7,696 nt of DNA from JALXCH01 sp964495805 (GTDB lineage Bacteria > Calditrichota > Calditrichia > RBG-13-44-9): the NCBI GenBank assembly GCA_964495805.1, contig CAZBWV010000098.1, positions 1 to 7,696 on the forward strand, read 5' to 3'. Both the position numbers and the translations under genes were made by a program. Shown here piece after piece: positions 5,141 to 7,696 of this stretch (position 1 is the first letter of the stretch; each line of letters begins with the position of its first letter). The notes beneath the pieces are model-generated. The model did no database searches. It saw only the letters and a list, made by a program, of their open reading frames with translations, and was not told where the DNA came from.

Positions 5141-7696
5141 TTAAAACATGAAGCTCAATCCCAGACGAATCTTTCTCGGTTCGCTTAACCAGTCTTCCCG
5201 CTTGTAGTAATTATCCAGGAACGATTCCGGGAAGAAATCTTTTGGGTTTTGGCGAATGGTTTCGCGCAAATTATTAAACCGGTTGGGATTGATAGACTCG
5301 TCCAGGCTCCACAGGGAGTGCCCGGTATTGGTCCACACGTAAATTTCGTTCATGGTATCGAACAGGTTTTCCACCTGCATAAACACAGAGAATTTGGTTC
5401 CTTTAAATTTAAAGAATTTTTCCGCACGCATGTCCACATTTTTAATCCAGGGACGCCGTTCGCTATTGACTTCGAATTTAATCGGTTGGATGGAGGAAGG
5501 AACAGTAGGGGTGTAGGGGGTACCGGATTTGATGGAGCCGATGAAACTTACCGTCCAGTTCTCCGGTTTGGTTAACACCAGCGTGGCGTTAATGGTATGA
5601 GTGCGGTCGAAACTAAGTGGCACCAGTTTCTGCGGAGTGGAACGACCGGTGCGGGTATCGACTGCCAGCGCTAAGGGATCGGTGTAAGAACCCTGACCAA
5701 TCTGGAAGGTGTAATCCAGCGTGGCAGAGAACATCCCGTGAGGTGAGCGACGCTTTAATAGTGAAGCAGTAAATCCTTTTACCTTGGCAAAGCCGATATT
5801 CGTATAAACATTGAATTCCTTGTCAATCGCCACTTCCCCGGCGACCACCCGGCGATCCTGAATCAGGTCGGTTACATCTTTGTAGAAGATGGTTAAATCC
5901 ATTTTAATGTCGTCGGTAAACTGCTGCTGCAAACCCATTTCGTACTGGATGCTCCGTTCGGGGTTGAGATTTGCATTTCCAAACGAAGGGACTCGCGCAA
6001 AATTGTAATCCACAAATCGGGGATTGCGGTAAATGCTGCGCAGAACCGGGTATTGGTAAAAAATACCATAGGAGAATCGAATTACCCCGCGGGAGGTAAT
6101 GGGGAAACTCAGGCTGATTCGCGGCATGACCCGATGCTTGGGTTCGGCCATCTTCATAAATTTGGGGTTATCCACACCTTCATCTACGGTTCCCGCTAAA
6201 TCGGGATTGTACTTCGCCTTCGCATTAAAGTATTCGTAACGAATACCGGCATTAAAAATAAACCGACTGGCCAGCTCCATTTTGTCCAGAATATAGGCAG
6301 AAGCCTGCACTGGTTTACGCGTATAAATCTGGAAATCGGTGTAATTGGGATTTTTCTCCGGAGTGGGAATAAAGAATCGTCCTTGATTGGGACCAACCTG
6401 TTCAAACAGGAGGGTGTAACCTTCATAATCCAACTTATGCCGCGCGTATTCTCCACCGAAGCGGATTTCGTGATTGGGCAGCACCTGACTCACCACGTCC
6501 AGTTTAGCCAGAACCGACACATTTTCCTCGGTGACACGGGTCAGATCGGTTCCGCCAGCCAGATAATCAGTCGGTTGAATGAGCTGATTGCGGATGTTGT
6601 TTTCGTAACTGGGAACATAGCGTGGATCGAACACATCATCATATACTGCTGTGCGCGCCCAGTTCTGGTTCAAACCCAGTTTTAACGTGTAAAATGTTTT
6701 CTTGCTTAAGGTATGAACCACCCCAATGGAATGGCTGGCATTCCAGGATTTGGTTTTGGGGCGTCCGTCGGGAGTGAAGCGGAAGCGACGGAAAATATTG
6801 ATTCCATTGGCATAACGGTTGTACCGATCTGCCATATCAAAAATCAGGTCATAGGTAATTTTAATTGTATTCACCGGTTTCCAGGTTAACTTTCCGGTCA
6901 AGTTTATGGCATCTCCGGTAACCATGGGAACAATCTCCCGATCGCCGTTTGCCCCGCGCTTTGCCGGATTCGATTTCAGATAAATCGTATGATCGGGACC
7001 CGGTTCAATTTCCAGTCCATACGGATCAATGGAAATTGTTCCGCCATCTAAATACAATAAATCGGTGGTTTCGTAAACACGAATACCGTACAGATAGCCT
7101 TTGTAGCTTCGCAATACACCGGAAGTGAAAAAGGTTAGCTTTTTATTGGTAAATGGCACCGGTCCGCCAAATGTCCACTCACCACGCATGGTATTGAAAG
7201 GATCAATTTCACCAATATTGAAAAAGACATCATCGTGGGTGGATACATTATCGCCGGTCCAGAAACGCGCTGTACCGTGGTAATTCGGTCCACCATCTTT
7301 GGTCACGTAGTTAATCACACCGCTCAAAGCATTTCCGTATTCCGCACTAAACGTACCGGCAGATACGGAGACTTCCTCCACAGCGTTGGTAGCAATTCCA
7401 ACACCCTGGGTATTTCCAAAGGGGTTATTGATGGAAATCCCATTCACCTGGTAAGAAATTTCGTTGGAGCGCCCACCACGGATGTGAATGTTTCCGGCAT
7501 TGTCCACAACCACACCTGCCTGCAGCGCAATAACGTCCCGTAAATTGTAAACAGGAAGTTCATCAATCTTTTCGGATGTCACCGCTACCTGAGTATTGGT
7601 CAGGTCCTGGCGAACCAGGGGATTACGCTCGCCATATACCTCCACCGCTTCCATTTCCAGGGTGGTTTGTTTGAGCTTCTGGTTCAACCGGGTGGT
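5141..7696 (-). CDS. TonB-dependent outer-membrane receptor, plug and barrel (5' end outside window)
   Basis: The frame is open to the window edge, giving 851 residues plus a stop. A TTG codon at 7687 could be taken as a start, but the frame continues upstream of it (TTRLNQKLKQTTLEMEAVEV), so the gene is cut and the true start lies outside. Numbered from the edge, residues 1-22 look like the end of a carboxypeptidase-regulatory-like domain followed by a TonB-box-like VEVYGER. Residues about 36-136 are the plug: LPVYNLRDVIALQAGVV, the IRGGRS motif at 72-77, VNGISINNPF, VEEVSVSAGTFSAEYGNALSG and VINYVTKDGG. Residues about 137-851 are the barrel, with the typical LNPERSIQYEMGLQQQF at 577-593, VENLFD near 775 and a terminal Phe (GLSFMF). 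Known members import large or scarce substrates across the outer membrane using TonB energy. No substrate is evident. No SusD gene follows; instead a large secreted protein starts 43 nt downstream, which may be its partner (inference). A signal peptide is expected off-window. Confidence 0.93.
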   Translation of the reverse strand, partial: TTRLNQKLKQTTLEMEAVEVYGERNPLVRQDLTNTQVAVTSEKIDELPVYNLRDVIALQAGVVVDNAGNIHIRGGRSNEISYQVNGISINNPFGNTQGVGIATNAVEEVSVSAGTFSAEYGNALSGVINYVTKDGGPNYHGTARFWTGDNVSTHDDVFFNIGEIDPFNTMRGEWTFGGPVPFTNKKLTFFTSGVLRSYKGYLYGIRVYETTDLLYLDGGTISIDPYGLEIEPGPDHTIYLKSNPAKRGANGDREIVPMVTGDAINLTGKLTWKPVNTIKITYDLIFDMADRYNRYANGINIFRRFRFTPDGRPKTKSWNASHSIGVVHTLSKKTFYTLKLGLNQNWARTAVYDDVFDPRYVPSYENNIRNQLIQPTDYLAGGTDLTRVTEENVSVLAKLDVVSQVLPNHEIRFGGEYARHKLDYEGYTLLFEQVGPNQGRFFIPTPEKNPNYTDFQIYTRKPVQASAYILDKMELASRFIFNAGIRYEYFNAKAKYNPDLAGTVDEGVDNPKFMKMAEPKHRVMPRISLSFPITSRGVIRFSYGIFYQYPVLRSIYRNPRFVDYNFARVPSFGNANLNPERSIQYEMGLQQQFTDDIKMDLTIFYKDVTDLIQDRRVVAGEVAIDKEFNVYTNIGFAKVKGFTASLLKRRSPHGMFSATLDYTFQIGQGSYTDPLALAVDTRTGRSTPQKLVPLSFDRTHTINATLVLTKPENWTVSFIGSIKSGTPYTPTVPSSIQPIKFEVNSERRPWIKNVDMRAEKFFKFKGTKFSVFMQVENLFDTMNEIYVWTNTGHSLWSLDESINPNRFNNLRETIRQNPKDFFPESFLDNYYKREDWLSEPRKIRLGLSFMF

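Noticed and set aside
5141..7696. Assigning a specific substrate (siderophore, cobalamin or glycan) to the TonB receptor.
   Set aside because: No transporter, enzyme, regulator or riboswitch in the window indicates a substrate, and plug and barrel motifs alone do not separate these classes.

Overview
The window is a single-direction block of four genes, all read on the minus strand, so transcription runs from position 7696 towards position 1. Both end genes are cut by the window edges. In transcription order they are: the plug and barrel of a TonB-dependent outer-membrane receptor (5141-7696, 5' end missing); a secreted protein of about 1,200 residues with Asp-rich calcium-loop motifs, a fibronectin-III-like region and a C-terminal type IX secretion (T9SS)-like sorting domain (1486-5097); a PorV/PorQ-family outer-membrane beta-barrel (389-1432); and the first 99 codons of an exported VCBS/FG-GAP-repeat protein (1-297). 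Gaps are 43, 53 and 91 nt. I see no hairpin terminator in any of them, so one operon is the simplest reading.

The protein families point to the Fibrobacterota-Chlorobiota-Bacteroidota (FCB) superphylum or a close relative. The style best fits Calditrichota, candidate division KSB1 or Ignavibacteria-like lineages: a receptor with an RGGRS-type plug, a large secreted protein with Asp-rich loops and a PNPY...GVYIYHI...VIK tail, and a PorV-like barrel with AARPVGMGGAY-like and WNPAGL motifs. Base composition is balanced, and one gene has a perfect AGGAGGTG Shine-Dalgarno sequence, unlike the weak ribosome sites usual in Bacteroidota proper. The phylum is inference from family style and no marker gene is present.

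A working model is a cell-envelope module. The receptor would import, or otherwise handle, a substrate at the outer membrane. The large protein would be exported and held at the surface through its C-terminal domain. The PorV-like barrel could be its carrier or anchor, and the VCBS protein a further surface component. The layout resembles the SusC/SusD logic of Bacteroidota, but no SusD family member is present. No substrate can be named from the sequence.

There are no RNA genes, mobile elements, CRISPR arrays or phage genes. No stretch over 300 bases lacks a gene. The only non-coding structure noted is a strong ribosome binding site and a short imperfect tandem repeat, both in the 298-388 gap.
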